Source: Bacteroidales bacterium | Lineage (GTDB): Bacteria; Bacteroidota; Bacteroidia; Bacteroidales; FEN-979 | Length of the DNA stretch: 41,029 bases | Assembly (NCBI GenBank): GCA_016783905.1 | Contig: JADHVQ010000013.1 | Span: 1 to 41,029, forward strand | Direction: 5' to 3' | Part shown: positions 25,026 to 32,492 of the stretch, in pieces | How positions within the stretch are numbered: the first letter of the stretch is position 1 | Layout of the letters: each line of letters starts with the position of its first letter | Position numbers and translations under genes: made by a program | Notes under the pieces: generated by a model | What the model saw: the letters and a program-made list of their open reading frames with translations, nothing else | What the model was told of the DNA's origin: nothing | The model's database searches: none

Positions 25026-25397
25026 TTAATTATTCTTTGCGCCTTGCTGGATCCAGACCAGTACCTTGCCGGCATCTGCAGCGTTGGAATAAACCGCCAT
25101 GGACCCTCCGGAAATCATACAGGTGTAAATAATGCTCTGATTAGGAACCGCGGTATCCACAAATCCACCTGTAAACAGGGCGTTATATGAATTCCCGGGG
25201 GTGAGATCCGGCGGAGTTTGCCCAGCACCGTGACATCCGATACATCCTTTATCCCAAATTGCCTGGATGTCTGTTGAATAGCTGATTGGGACTGTGGGAT
25301 CCGGAGCATCGAAAAAGATTTTTTCGTATTCACACGAAAAAAGCGTAACCATACCTGCCATCAGCATGATTACATAAAAGATTTTTCTCTTGTGCAT
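25026..25397 (-). CDS. Small cytochrome c lipoprotein
   Basis: 123 residues. The signal peptide ends in lipobox LFSC (Cys about 22), so it is probably an outer-membrane lipoprotein. One heme site CIGCH lies in WDKGCIGCHGAGQTPPDL. A Met in SGGSMAVYSN may be the distal ligand. The last helix AGKVLVWIQQGAKNN closes a small class-I-like fold. This family of short cytochrome lipoproteins is common in Bacteroidota. It lies 49 bp before the beta-barrel gene on the same strand and behind a terminator-like hairpin, so the downstream genes may start transcription here. Confidence 0.88.
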   Translation of the reverse strand: MHKRKIFYVIMLMAGMVTLFSCEYEKIFFDAPDPTVPISYSTDIQAIWDKGCIGCHGAGQTPPDLTPGNSYNALFTGGFVDTAVPNQSIIYTCMISGGSMAVYSNAADAGKVLVWIQQGAKNN

Positions 25398-25435
25398 AAT
25401 AAAATAGTTTTTGTTTGATAAGTCGCCAAAGTATT

Positions 25436-25475
25436 AAAAAAAGCTCCAGAATAATTGATCTGAAGCCTTTTTTCT
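25436..25475 (-). terminator. Rho-independent terminator after the hexaheme lipoprotein gene
   Basis: On the minus strand, arms GGCTTCAGA and TCTGGAGCT pair (one G-T) around a short loop and are followed by TTTTTTT. An A-run precedes it, so it could also act in the other direction. It separates the hexaheme gene from the rest of the cluster. TACTTTG just beyond may be a weak promoter for the downstream genes. Confidence 0.75.
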
Positions 25476-25497
25476 GTTATAAAGGTATTAAAACACC

Positions 25498-26541
25498 CTA
25501 CTTAGCCTCCATATGAGCAATGCCATTGTCGAGAACTGCAATTGTGTATTTGCCATTGTGAACGCCTAAACTGCGATCGTACTCAACCATAAAGAAATTC
25601 CAGACAATGCAGAGGTCGTCCTGATTAAACATTTGAGGAGCAATGTGCCATCCTTCATCAATGAAACCGGCAGCTTCAAGAAGGTCGCCAAGATGGTGCA
25701 TTTTTTCTTCAACCTCTTCCTGTACCCCATCATAGTTGAAGTCTTCAATACCGGGATGGCAATCAGCAGCTTCGCAACCGGCTAGGTTTTCACCCTCTTC
25801 TTCGTTCTCCATCCATAAGGTGTGTCCTCCAGTCATGTTACCAACAGCAGAAGCTGAGTGGCATGTTGAGCAGGAAGCGATGTTGCGGTGGGGTGAATTC
25901 GGGAAAGCGGTTTTTCCACCTACACCTTCAAAGCAACCCATACCGGCCAGCATGGTAGATTGGGTTCCGTAATGCGGTCCCCAGTGACCGGAAGTAACAT
26001 TCATGGAATCAACTCCACCAGGTGTCGGCCAGGGAGTTCTTGCCCGTGGCTGGTGACATTTGGCACAGAGATTTGATGTACCACCGCCGAAAGGAAGATC
26101 CAGTGTTTCACCATTAATTCGCAGCGTGATTGGTGCTACTGTGCGGAGCGCCCAGTCAGCAGCTGTGTATGTGTCGTGGATCATGTGGCAGGTGCGGCAA
26201 TCGATCCGGGTTGGATTCTGAATTGCTTCAGCGCAATTATCTTCACCGGTAATAACCACCTCACGGAATCCCTGGCTGGTATGGCAGGGGGCACATGAGT
26301 TTCTGTTTTCGAATGCATAGTCTCCTGTAGCGTGCTGTGAAGCGTCATACTGGAAAATCTTGGCAACAACCATGTCCTCAAAATTGTGGCACTGAGTACA
26401 GGTGGCATTGGCATCTGCACCATCTTTACCATCTGCTCCTGCAGGGCCTTGCGGACCCTCTTTGGTACAGCTGGTAAATAGTAGACTTGCTGCGGAAATC
26501 ATCATACCGGCAGGAAACAAATAGGTTAATACTCTTTTCAT
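25498..26541 (-). CDS. Hexaheme cytochrome c lipoprotein with collagen-like linker
   Basis: 347 residues. The lipobox is LFTSC (Cys about 25). Next comes a Gly-X-Y stretch GPQGPAGADGKDGADA, a collagen-like spacer between the lipid anchor and the heme domain. Five CxxCH sites follow (CTQCH, CAPCH, CRTCH, CAKCH, CSTCH), plus a CX4CH site (CEAADCH), giving a probable six hemes. Several free His residues (GHWGPHYG, PNSPHRN, GGHTLWM) can be distal ligands. It is first in the respiratory cluster, has its own promoter-like element and terminator, and probably sits on the outer membrane as an electron-accepting or -donating surface or periplasmic subunit. Confidence 0.88.
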   Translation of the reverse strand: MKRVLTYLFPAGMMISAASLLFTSCTKEGPQGPAGADGKDGADANATCTQCHNFEDMVVAKIFQYDASQHATGDYAFENRNSCAPCHTSQGFREVVITGEDNCAEAIQNPTRIDCRTCHMIHDTYTAADWALRTVAPITLRINGETLDLPFGGGTSNLCAKCHQPRARTPWPTPGGVDSMNVTSGHWGPHYGTQSTMLAGMGCFEGVGGKTAFPNSPHRNIASCSTCHSASAVGNMTGGHTLWMENEEEGENLAGCEAADCHPGIEDFNYDGVQEEVEEKMHHLGDLLEAAGFIDEGWHIAPQMFNQDDLCIVWNFFMVEYDRSLGVHNGKYTIAVLDNGIAHMEAK

Positions 26542-26613
26542 ACTGTTTTGGTTTTTGTTAAATATTCACTTTCTCTCAATAACACAAACGGGTATAGGCG
26601 TTCAGTCTGATCA

Positions 26614-26621
26614 CAAAAATA
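26614..26621 (-). promoter_or_regulatory. Candidate -7 element for the hexaheme gene
   Basis: TATTTTTG on the minus strand, 73 bp before the ATG, matches TAnnTTTG. No good TTG lies at -33, as expected for an activator-dependent promoter, and an FNR-box-like site lies about 100 bp upstream. Confidence 0.5.
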
Positions 26622-26720
26622 GAGAAGTTCCTTGTTTTAACGGATTAACAACGAGGTGAGATTTATTCATCTAGATAGTGATATATGTCTTTAGAAAACC
26701 GATACACATCAATCAGGACA

Positions 26721-26734
26721 TTGACATTTGTCAA
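26721..26734. promoter_or_regulatory. FNR/CRP-type operator candidate
   Basis: TTGACATTTGTCAA is a perfect 14-bp palindrome of form TTGAC-N4-GTCAA, close to the FNR box TTGAT-N4-ATCAA. It lies between the Crp/Fnr gene and the first cytochrome gene. The 252-bp gap holds no gene. Confidence 0.6.
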
Positions 26735-26793
26735 TAAAAAATTAACTGGTAAAATGCTGGAAAACAAACAATGAGTTGAAAATCAACAAACTT

Positions 26794-27486
26794 TTAACCA
26801 GTTTGACTGATCTGGCGCAGCTGTTTTTCGTTCAGGATCTCAATGGTATTGCCGTTTACTCTCAGGATACCCTCTTCCTTCAACTCTTTTAGAATACGGA
26901 TAGAACTCTCTTTGGACATCCCGGATAGGTCGGCCAGATCCTGTCGGGAAATCGTGATCTCGAAGGGATTTTTTTCGTAGATCTTTTCCCGCAGGTAGAA
27001 AAGCACATCGGCAATTCGTCCCGGCATCTGTTTCTGGGTAAGGCTTACCACCTGGTCGAAATTGAAAATAGCCTGGAGAGATACGCGCCGGATAAACTCC
27101 TCTGCGAAATCGGGATTTTGCTTAATAAGTCGTTTGAAGATATTGACATCCACCAGGCAGGCGGTCGTCTCTTCCACAGCAGCCGCTGAATAATAGTGGC
27201 GGTTATCCACATAGGAGCCCGGGCCAAAAATGTAATCAACCGGTTTCACCAGAGCCAGGATCAGATTTTTTCCGTATCCCTCGATGTATAACTTGGCCAG
27301 CCCCTTGGTGAGGCATACAAAATGCGGTGAAGGAGTTCCCTGCTTAAAGAGGATCTCCCCCGCTTTGTAGTGCACCGTATAACGTCCCTGGTTGATCTGT
27401 TCCAGCTCATCTGGAGTCAGGTTCCTGAAAATGGATGATTTGCAATTGCAGTTCCTGCAATTCTCCGACTCCTGTATCTTATTCAT
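26794..27486 (-). CDS. Crp/Fnr-family transcription regulator with N-terminal CxxCxC
   Basis: About 230 residues. The N-terminus carries NCRNCNCKSSIF, with three closely spaced Cys (about 10, 13, 15). The cyclic-nucleotide-like beta-roll spans about 20-140 (KAGEILFKQGTPS, GSYVDNRHYY), with more Cys in FVCLT and TACLVD. The dimer helix and winged helix follow; the recognition helix SRQDLADLSGMSKESSIRIL keeps the Glu and Arg that contact TTGA half-sites in FNR. A role in sensing oxygen or redox state is likely but untested. Start choice is between 27486 and 27501; the frame also opens further upstream across the promoter. The respiratory cluster lies directly downstream on the same strand. Confidence 0.88.
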   Translation of the reverse strand: MNKIQESENCRNCNCKSSIFRNLTPDELEQINQGRYTVHYKAGEILFKQGTPSPHFVCLTKGLAKLYIEGYGKNLILALVKPVDYIFGPGSYVDNRHYYSAAAVEETTACLVDVNIFKRLIKQNPDFAEEFIRRVSLQAIFNFDQVVSLTQKQMPGRIADVLFYLREKIYEKNPFEITISRQDLADLSGMSKESSIRILKELKEEGILRVNGNTIEILNEKQLRQISQTG

Positions 27487-27518
27487 ACCTTCCAATTTCA
27501 TCCATAACAAGGGGAATG

Positions 27519-27548
27519 CAAAGATACAACTAAATGGAGCTGAATCAA
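27519..27548 (-). promoter_or_regulatory. Promoter of the Crp/Fnr gene
   Basis: On the minus strand, TTG (27546-27548), a 19-nt gap, and TATCTTTG (27519-27526) form a good Bacteroidota promoter. It lies about 30 bp before the ATG at 27486 and immediately after the asd 3' end. Confidence 0.65.
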
Positions 27549-27574
27549 CATAATTTCTGATCCGTATCAATATT

Positions 27575-28570
27575 CTATTGATCTATCTCAACGTATTTTC
27601 TCAGGTATTCAGCGATTTGGACCGCATTGGTAGCAGCTCCTTTCCGAAGGTTGTCGGAGACGATAAACAGGTTTAACGCATTTTTCAGGGATTCATCTCT
27701 TCGAATCCGTCCCACAAAGACATCGTCCAACCCCTCGGCCAGGATTGGCATAGGATAGATGTTGTTTTGTATATCGTCCTGGATCGTTAGCCCGGGTGTA
27801 TCTGAAAGAATGGAATATATCTCCGGCAGGTTGAAATCCCGGGCAAATTCGATATTCACTGCCTCCGAATGACCTACCATAACAGGAACCCGTACGACGG
27901 TGGGGGAGACCATGATGGATGAGGCATCCAGGATTTTGCGGGTTTCGTTCACCAGCTTCATCTCCTCCGCTGTATAGCCGTTCTCCTGGAAGGCTCCCCC
28001 ATGTGGAAACAGGTTGAGGTCGATCGGATAGGGGTACGCCATCTCCCCTACGATTCCTTTACGCTCGTTTTCCAGTTGCCTGACCGCCTTGGCCCCGGTT
28101 CCGGTAACCGATTGATAGGTGGAGACGACCACCCGTTTGATCGAATACCGCGCATGCAACGGAGCCAGCACCATCACCAGCTGGATGGTGGAACAATTGG
28201 GATTGGCAATGAGGTAATCATCCGCGGTGAGGATCTCTGCATTGATTTCGGGAACGATCAATGGTATGACAGGATCCATACGCCAGGCCGAGGAGTTGTC
28301 GATCACCCGGATCCCGGCTTCAGCATACCGGGGAGCCCATTCACGGCTGACATCCCCACCGGCAGAGAAGATCGCAATGGCAGGTTTTTCCCGGATTGCT
28401 TGCAGGTGATCGGTGACCCGGAACTCCTGTTCACGAAACTGAATCGATTGCCCTTCCGATTTGGAAGAGACTACAGGAATCAGCTGGTCGACCGGAAACG
28501 AACGCTCCCCCAGGACCTTCAGGATGATCCGGCCAACCAGGCCGGTGACACCGACAACTGCTAATTTCAT
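27575..28570 (-). CDS. asd: Aspartate-semialdehyde dehydrogenase
   Basis: Reduces 4-aspartyl phosphate to aspartate semialdehyde with NADPH, for Lys, Met, Thr and diaminopimelate synthesis. It has 331 residues, normal length. The Rossmann start is MKLAVVGVTGLVGRIILKVL. The catalytic Cys lies in LIANPNCSTIQLVMVL, and the substrate Arg/His region is VVRVPVMVGHSEAVNIEF. IDNSSAWRMDPVIPLIVPE matches the family. A TATCTTTG element sits only 5 bp upstream of the ATG, so the mRNA may be almost leaderless. The opposite flank is the start of an inverted repeat. Confidence 0.96.
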   Translation of the reverse strand: MKLAVVGVTGLVGRIILKVLGERSFPVDQLIPVVSSKSEGQSIQFREQEFRVTDHLQAIREKPAIAIFSAGGDVSREWAPRYAEAGIRVIDNSSAWRMDPVIPLIVPEINAEILTADDYLIANPNCSTIQLVMVLAPLHARYSIKRVVVSTYQSVTGTGAKAVRQLENERKGIVGEMAYPYPIDLNLFPHGGAFQENGYTAEEMKLVNETRKILDASSIMVSPTVVRVPVMVGHSEAVNIEFARDFNLPEIYSILSDTPGLTIQDDIQNNIYPMPILAEGLDDVFVGRIRRDESLKNALNLFIVSDNLRKGAATNAVQIAEYLRKYVEIDQ

Positions 28571-28574
28571 TTAG

Positions 28575-28582
28575 CAAAGATA
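28575..28582 (-). promoter_or_regulatory. -7 element of asd, very close to the start codon
   Basis: TATCTTTG on the minus strand ends 5 bp before ATG 28570. With the usual spacing the transcript would begin at or next to the ATG, suggesting a leaderless mRNA. Confidence 0.5.
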
Positions 28583-28588
28583 AAGGAT

Positions 28589-28717
28589 ATTGCCATGGAT
28601 TGCCATGGATTGCCATGGATTGCACATGAATTGCCATTGATTGCCATGATTTTGAAGTTTTAGTTTATTATTTTTCATTAACCTTTTAACCTTTTGCTCT
28701 GTTTTCCGATTAATGGA
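28589..28717 (+). repeat. Inverted repeat, left copy, with 10-bp tandem units
   Basis: It begins with about six copies of a 10-bp unit near ATTGCCATGG (28589-28650). It continues with a conserved core ending at CCGATTAATGG, where the ATG is 28713. The reverse complement of 32029-32150 carries the same tandem unit and the same core, including TTTATTATTTTTCATTAACC. It holds the promoter region of the lamin-tail gene. Confidence 0.85.
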
Positions 28718-28727
28718 GAAAAAAGCG

Positions 28728-31331
28728 ATGAGAACTATTATTTTCTTCATTATTTGTCTGATTCTGGCCGGATCGCCAACGCTGGTAGCCCAGGTGGTTG
28801 ATGATTTTTCAGACGGGGACTTTACACACAATCCCAGGTGGGAAGGAGACTCGCTGCACTTTGAGGTGAACAGCGCCAAACAGCTTCACCTGAAATGGAC
28901 CGGCAGCGATACCTCTTTCCTGGGGACCCAGAACAGCTGGTTGCATGAAGCCGAATGGAACTTCTGGGTGAAGCTCTCTTTCAATACCTCGGCAAACAAC
29001 TTCTTGAGGGTCTATCTTACCTCTGACCGGATGGAATTGGATCAGCCGCTGAACGGCTATCTACTGCAGGTGGGTGGAAGCAGTGACAGCATTTGGTTCT
29101 TGAAACAGACCGGGACAGAGATTCACCCCCTGTTTCGTTTCCCGGATGTCACTACCTCGCAATCGACCAATGTCGTCCGGGTAAAAATTACCAGGGATGC
29201 AACGGGCCTGTGGAGGGCCTGGACAGATCCTGCAGGTGGGGAAAATTTTACCGAACAAGGCGCCTGGTTCGATAACACCATCCTGAGCACCTCCTGGTTT
29301 GGCTTCTGGTGCAAGTACACATCCAGCAATGCTTCCAAATGTTACATGGATGATATCTATGTCGGACCTGTGATCCGCGACACAATTCCTCCTTCACTGG
29401 GTTCCCTGAAGCTGCCTGACAGTTTACATATTCAACTTCTTTTTTCGGAGGCTCTGGATTTGACGGAAGCGCAGAACAGCTCCAACTATACACTGCTTGG
29501 CAGCATGGCCCATCCGGTGGATGCGACCGTTCCATCCGGCCAGCCAAACGAAGTCCTGTTAGGATTTGAACACCCTTTTCCAGAGCAGGTTACCGGCACC
29601 TTAAAGATCGTTGGCCTGACCGACCTGTCCGGAAACAGGATGAACGATACCCTGGTTGTGTTTGCCTGGTTTGAACCGCATGCTTTCGATATCCTCATCC
29701 ATGAGGTGATGATGGATCCGGAACCGGCGGTTGGACTACCCCCGGTGGAATATGTGGAACTGTATAACCGGACGGAATTTCCTGTCGACCTGACCGGCTG
29801 GGTCTTTGATTTTGGCAGTAACCGGAAAACCTTTCCGGCTGTTTCAATCGCGGCCAACGGGTACCTGCTGTTGGCCTGTGACAGTATCCTGGCTGGCTTT
29901 GGTCCGTCCATTCCCCTCTTCACATCGGGCTCCAGCCTCTCCAATGACGGAGCCTCCCTGGTCCTAAGAAACAGCCGTTTGCAGGTCATCCATACCGTGA
30001 CCTATGTTCCCGGGTGGATCGGGGAGTCGTGGAAAAAGGATGGCGGATGGTCGCTGGAGATGGTAGATCCGGATAACCCTTGCGGATGCGATGGCAACTG
30101 GAGATCTTCTCAACATCCTTTTGGAGGAACACCCGGAGCGATAAATTCTGTCAACCGGACCAATCCTGACCTGGTGTCGCCGGAGGTGCTTCGAAGTTTT
30201 TTTATGGATGATCACACCTGGGAAGTCCGGTTCTCAGAGTCCCTGGATAGTATAACCCTGGTTGATCCCTCTGCATGGTGTCTTGAACCCGGAGGAACTC
30301 ATCCGGAGACCCTGGCACCGGTTTCCCCCACCTACCGGTCGGTCCGCTTTACCTTCGCGGAACCGTTTTCTCCAGGCTTCATTTATACACTCTCCGGTTC
30401 CCCGGCAATCACTGATTGTGCCGGAAATGCCGCCGAAACACCTCTGGTTTCGCAGGCTGCTATCCCTGCATCGGTGGAAAGGAATGATGTGATCGTCAAC
30501 GAAGTGTTGCATGATCCCTATCCGGGAGCCTCCAGGTTCATTGAACTTTTCAACCGTTCCAACAAAGTGGTGGATCTGAAGGAACTGGCATTCCTTGTCT
30601 CTGACACAGGCTCTTCGGCAGGAACAACTGGCGCCAACCTGCTGACCGGCGAATCCTACCTGATGTTCCCGCTGGACTTTGTAGCGGTTTGCACCCATGA
30701 GAAAACGGTCAAACAGCATTATCAGACGCCCAATCCGAAGCAGTTCCTGGAGATGGCCTCCTTTCCTTCCATGAAGAACGAAAGCGGCTCCATCAGCCTG
30801 ATCCGCTCCTGGGATGAAGAGCTGATCGACGGGATGGTGTACCATAACGGAATGCACTATCCATTGCTTACTTCTGTTGAAGGAGTTTCCCTGGAGCGGA
30901 TCAGTCCGGAGAGGCCGGCGACAGACCCATCAAACTGGCACACTGCGGGCGAAAACACGGGGTATGCCACGCCTGCTTACGAGAATTCCCAATGGTTGGA
31001 TCCCGGGGCAACAGAAGATGTTATCACAATTCATCCACCCGTGTTTTCGCCCGACAACGACGGCCATGACGATGTGGTCTCCATCGGCCTCACCCTCGAT
31101 GGCACGGGATTCCAGGTCACGATCATGATCTACGATGCAGCAGGACGCCGGATCAGACAACTGGTCTCCAACGCCCTTATAGGCCCTCAGGATGAGTTTT
31201 TCTGGGACGGAATCCGGGACGACCGTACGAAAGCATCAATGGGCATCTATGTAGTATATATTGAATTGCTACACCCCACAGGAGTAGTGAAAAAATTCCG
31301 GAAATCCCTGGTGGTAGGAGGGACCCTTTAG
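28728..31331 (+). CDS. Secreted multi-domain protein with two lamin-tail domains
   Basis: 867 residues with a signal peptide (about 1-22, ending TLVAQ). Domains in order: a LamG-like beta-sandwich (about 23-210, starting VVDDFSDGDFTHNPRW); an SbsA/Ig-like strand domain (about 217-315); a first lamin-tail domain (about 320-440, DILIHEVMMDPEPAVG with EYVELYNRT and LTGWVFDFG); a second Ig-like domain (about 480-580); a second lamin-tail domain (about 586-700, DVIVNEVLHDPYPGASRFIELFNRS); and a C-terminal FlgD/CHU_C-like domain (about 769-867, FSPDNDGHDDVVSIG and IYDAAGRRIRQL). Such proteins are exported or on the cell surface; substrate unknown. Start 28728 gives the best signal peptide; ATG 28713 is the alternative. 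It converges on comF with a 4-bp overlap. Confidence 0.85.
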   Translation: MRTIIFFIICLILAGSPTLVAQVVDDFSDGDFTHNPRWEGDSLHFEVNSAKQLHLKWTGSDTSFLGTQNSWLHEAEWNFWVKLSFNTSANNFLRVYLTSDRMELDQPLNGYLLQVGGSSDSIWFLKQTGTEIHPLFRFPDVTTSQSTNVVRVKITRDATGLWRAWTDPAGGENFTEQGAWFDNTILSTSWFGFWCKYTSSNASKCYMDDIYVGPVIRDTIPPSLGSLKLPDSLHIQLLFSEALDLTEAQNSSNYTLLGSMAHPVDATVPSGQPNEVLLGFEHPFPEQVTGTLKIVGLTDLSGNRMNDTLVVFAWFEPHAFDILIHEVMMDPEPAVGLPPVEYVELYNRTEFPVDLTGWVFDFGSNRKTFPAVSIAANGYLLLACDSILAGFGPSIPLFTSGSSLSNDGASLVLRNSRLQVIHTVTYVPGWIGESWKKDGGWSLEMVDPDNPCGCDGNWRSSQHPFGGTPGAINSVNRTNPDLVSPEVLRSFFMDDHTWEVRFSESLDSITLVDPSAWCLEPGGTHPETLAPVSPTYRSVRFTFAEPFSPGFIYTLSGSPAITDCAGNAAETPLVSQAAIPASVERNDVIVNEVLHDPYPGASRFIELFNRSNKVVDLKELAFLVSDTGSSAGTTGANLLTGESYLMFPLDFVAVCTHEKTVKQHYQTPNPKQFLEMASFPSMKNESGSISLIRSWDEELIDGMVYHNGMHYPLLTSVEGVSLERISPERPATDPSNWHTAGENTGYATPAYENSQWLDPGATEDVITIHPPVFSPDNDGHDDVVSIGLTLDGTGFQVTIMIYDAAGRRIRQLVSNALIGPQDEFFWDGIRDDRTKASMGIYVVYIELLHPTGVVKKFRKSLVVGGTL

Positions 31332-32008
31332 TTACGGGTGGACGCGATGGTGGCTATGCTGATCCTGACGTCCGGAATGGAGGATAAGGTCTGCACACAG
31401 GCCTCCAGTGTAGCCCCGGTGGTGATCACATCATCGACCAGGAGCAGGTGCCTGCCGGCAAGCTTCTCAGGGTTTCTGACCTCGAAGATACCCGAGACAT
31501 TTTCCCACCGTTTATATCGTCTCTTCCGGGTTTGCGTTTCAGAGACAGAGTTGCGGCAGAGCGTTTGCACTTCCAGTGGGAGCTTCATACTTTTTGCCAA
31601 TCCCATCCCGAACTGTTCACTCTGGTTATATCCCCTGGTCAGCTGTTTTTTCCGGTGCAGCGGGACTGGGATGATTGCTTCGGCTGAACGGAACAATGGC
31701 GAGCTTTTCAGGTAGGTACCATAGTGAGATCCGAGCCACACACCAACATCCTTCCGCTCTTTGTACTTCAGGTGATGGATCAGATGTTGCACCATATTCC
31801 CCTTGTTAAAATGCAGGTAAGCGGTAGCACTTTCCACCCGGGCACGCCCCCAGAAAATCCGGCTGACCGGGTTGTCATGTTCCAGATGGTACCAGGTTTT
31901 TGGTAAACGATACTCACACAAGGTACAGATCACCTCTTCACCTTTCCATAAGCTGTTCCCGCAACAGGTACATATCCTGGGATAGACCAGCGAGATAAAA
32001 TCATTCAT
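31328..32008 (-). CDS. comF: ComF-family phosphoribosyltransferase-like protein
   Basis: About 226 residues. The N-terminal zinc finger has CTCC and CTLC pairs in YPRICTCCGNSLWKGEEVIC. The blocks AYLHFNKGNMVQHLIHHLKYK and IIPVPLHRKKQLTRGYNQSE are typical ComF, and the PRPP loop is LLLVDDVITTGATLEAC. ComF takes part in DNA uptake in competent bacteria, but homologues are universal in Bacteroidota and their role there is unproven. MNDFISLVYP at 32008 fits family starts; the ATG at 32032 lies inside the inverted repeat. The 3' end overlaps the lamin-tail gene by 4 bp. Confidence 0.92.
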   Translation of the reverse strand: MNDFISLVYPRICTCCGNSLWKGEEVICTLCEYRLPKTWYHLEHDNPVSRIFWGRARVESATAYLHFNKGNMVQHLIHHLKYKERKDVGVWLGSHYGTYLKSSPLFRSAEAIIPVPLHRKKQLTRGYNQSEQFGMGLAKSMKLPLEVQTLCRNSVSETQTRKRRYKRWENVSGIFEVRNPEKLAGRHLLLVDDVITTGATLEACVQTLSSIPDVRISIATIASTRN

Positions 32009-32028
32009 CCACATAGCTCTTATGTTTC

Positions 32029-32150
32029 CCATTAATCGGAAAACCTGCCAAAAGGTTAAAGGTTAATGAAAAATAATAAATTAAAAACTCAAAATTATGG
32101 CAATCCATGGCAATCCATGGCAATCCATGGCAATTCATGCGCAATGATGC
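32029..32150 (-). repeat. Inverted repeat, right copy
   Basis: Reverse-complement partner of 28589-28717. On the minus strand it has 10-bp units near ATTGCCATGG, then a core (32029-32103) matching the left core at most positions with small gaps, ending CCGATTAATGGG. The ATG inside it is the upstream in-frame start of comF. The two copies face each other across 3.3 kb. Confidence 0.85.
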
Positions 32151-32198
32151 GCAATATCACTATCTTTATGGGTTCATAACCTTTACATCCCTTTACTC

Positions 32199-32492
32199 AT
32201 GATCGTAACCTGTGTTCATGTTCATGTGAAAGAGCCTTTTATTAAGGCATTTACCGAGGCCTCGGCCGAGAATCACCTTGCCTCTGTTGAAGAATCCGGG
32301 AATTGCCGGTTCGACATCCTGCAGCTTGCTGATGACTCTTCCGTGTTTCTTTTGTATGAGGCCTATGAATCCGAAGAAGATGCAGCCAGGCATAAAGAGA
32401 CTCCACATTACCTGAAATGGCGCGAAACAGTAGCTGACTGGATGGCTGAACCGAGAAAGGGAGTGAAATACCACGCCCTGTGGCCAAAGTAA
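32199..32492 (+). CDS. LsrG/YgiN-like antibiotic-biosynthesis-monooxygenase-fold protein
   Basis: 97-residue ferredoxin-like ABM-domain protein. It resembles LsrG, which isomerises phospho-AI-2, in the blocks ENHLASVEESGNCRFDIL, YEAYESEEDAARHKETPHY and KWRETV. The resemblance is by eye, and other ABM members act as quinol monooxygenases, so the substrate is open. It ends in a TAATG overlap with the alcohol dehydrogenase gene, so the two are coupled. No AI-2 kinase or uptake genes are in the window, which argues against a classical lsr operon. Confidence 0.8.
   Translation: MIVTCVHVHVKEPFIKAFTEASAENHLASVEESGNCRFDILQLADDSSVFLLYEAYESEEDAARHKETPHYLKWRETVADWMAEPRKGVKYHALWPK

Noticed and set aside
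18656-26541. Calling the cluster alternative complex III or a cytochrome c nitrite reductase
   Set aside because: There is no molybdopterin-like ActB fusion, only one NrfD-type gene, and no NrfA-like pentaheme with its CxxCK site, so neither name is supported.
28589-28650. CRISPR-like array from regularly repeated short units
   Set aside because: Units are 10 bp with no spacers, and no cas genes are present; it is a tandem repeat.
30234-30857. 207-codon minus-strand frame inside the lamin-tail gene
   Set aside because: Shadow of the coding frame with its two recognisable domains.
32199-32492. Calling the locus an AI-2 (lsr) quorum-sensing operon
   Set aside because: Only an LsrG-like fold is present; there is no LsrK, LsrF, LsrR or transporter.
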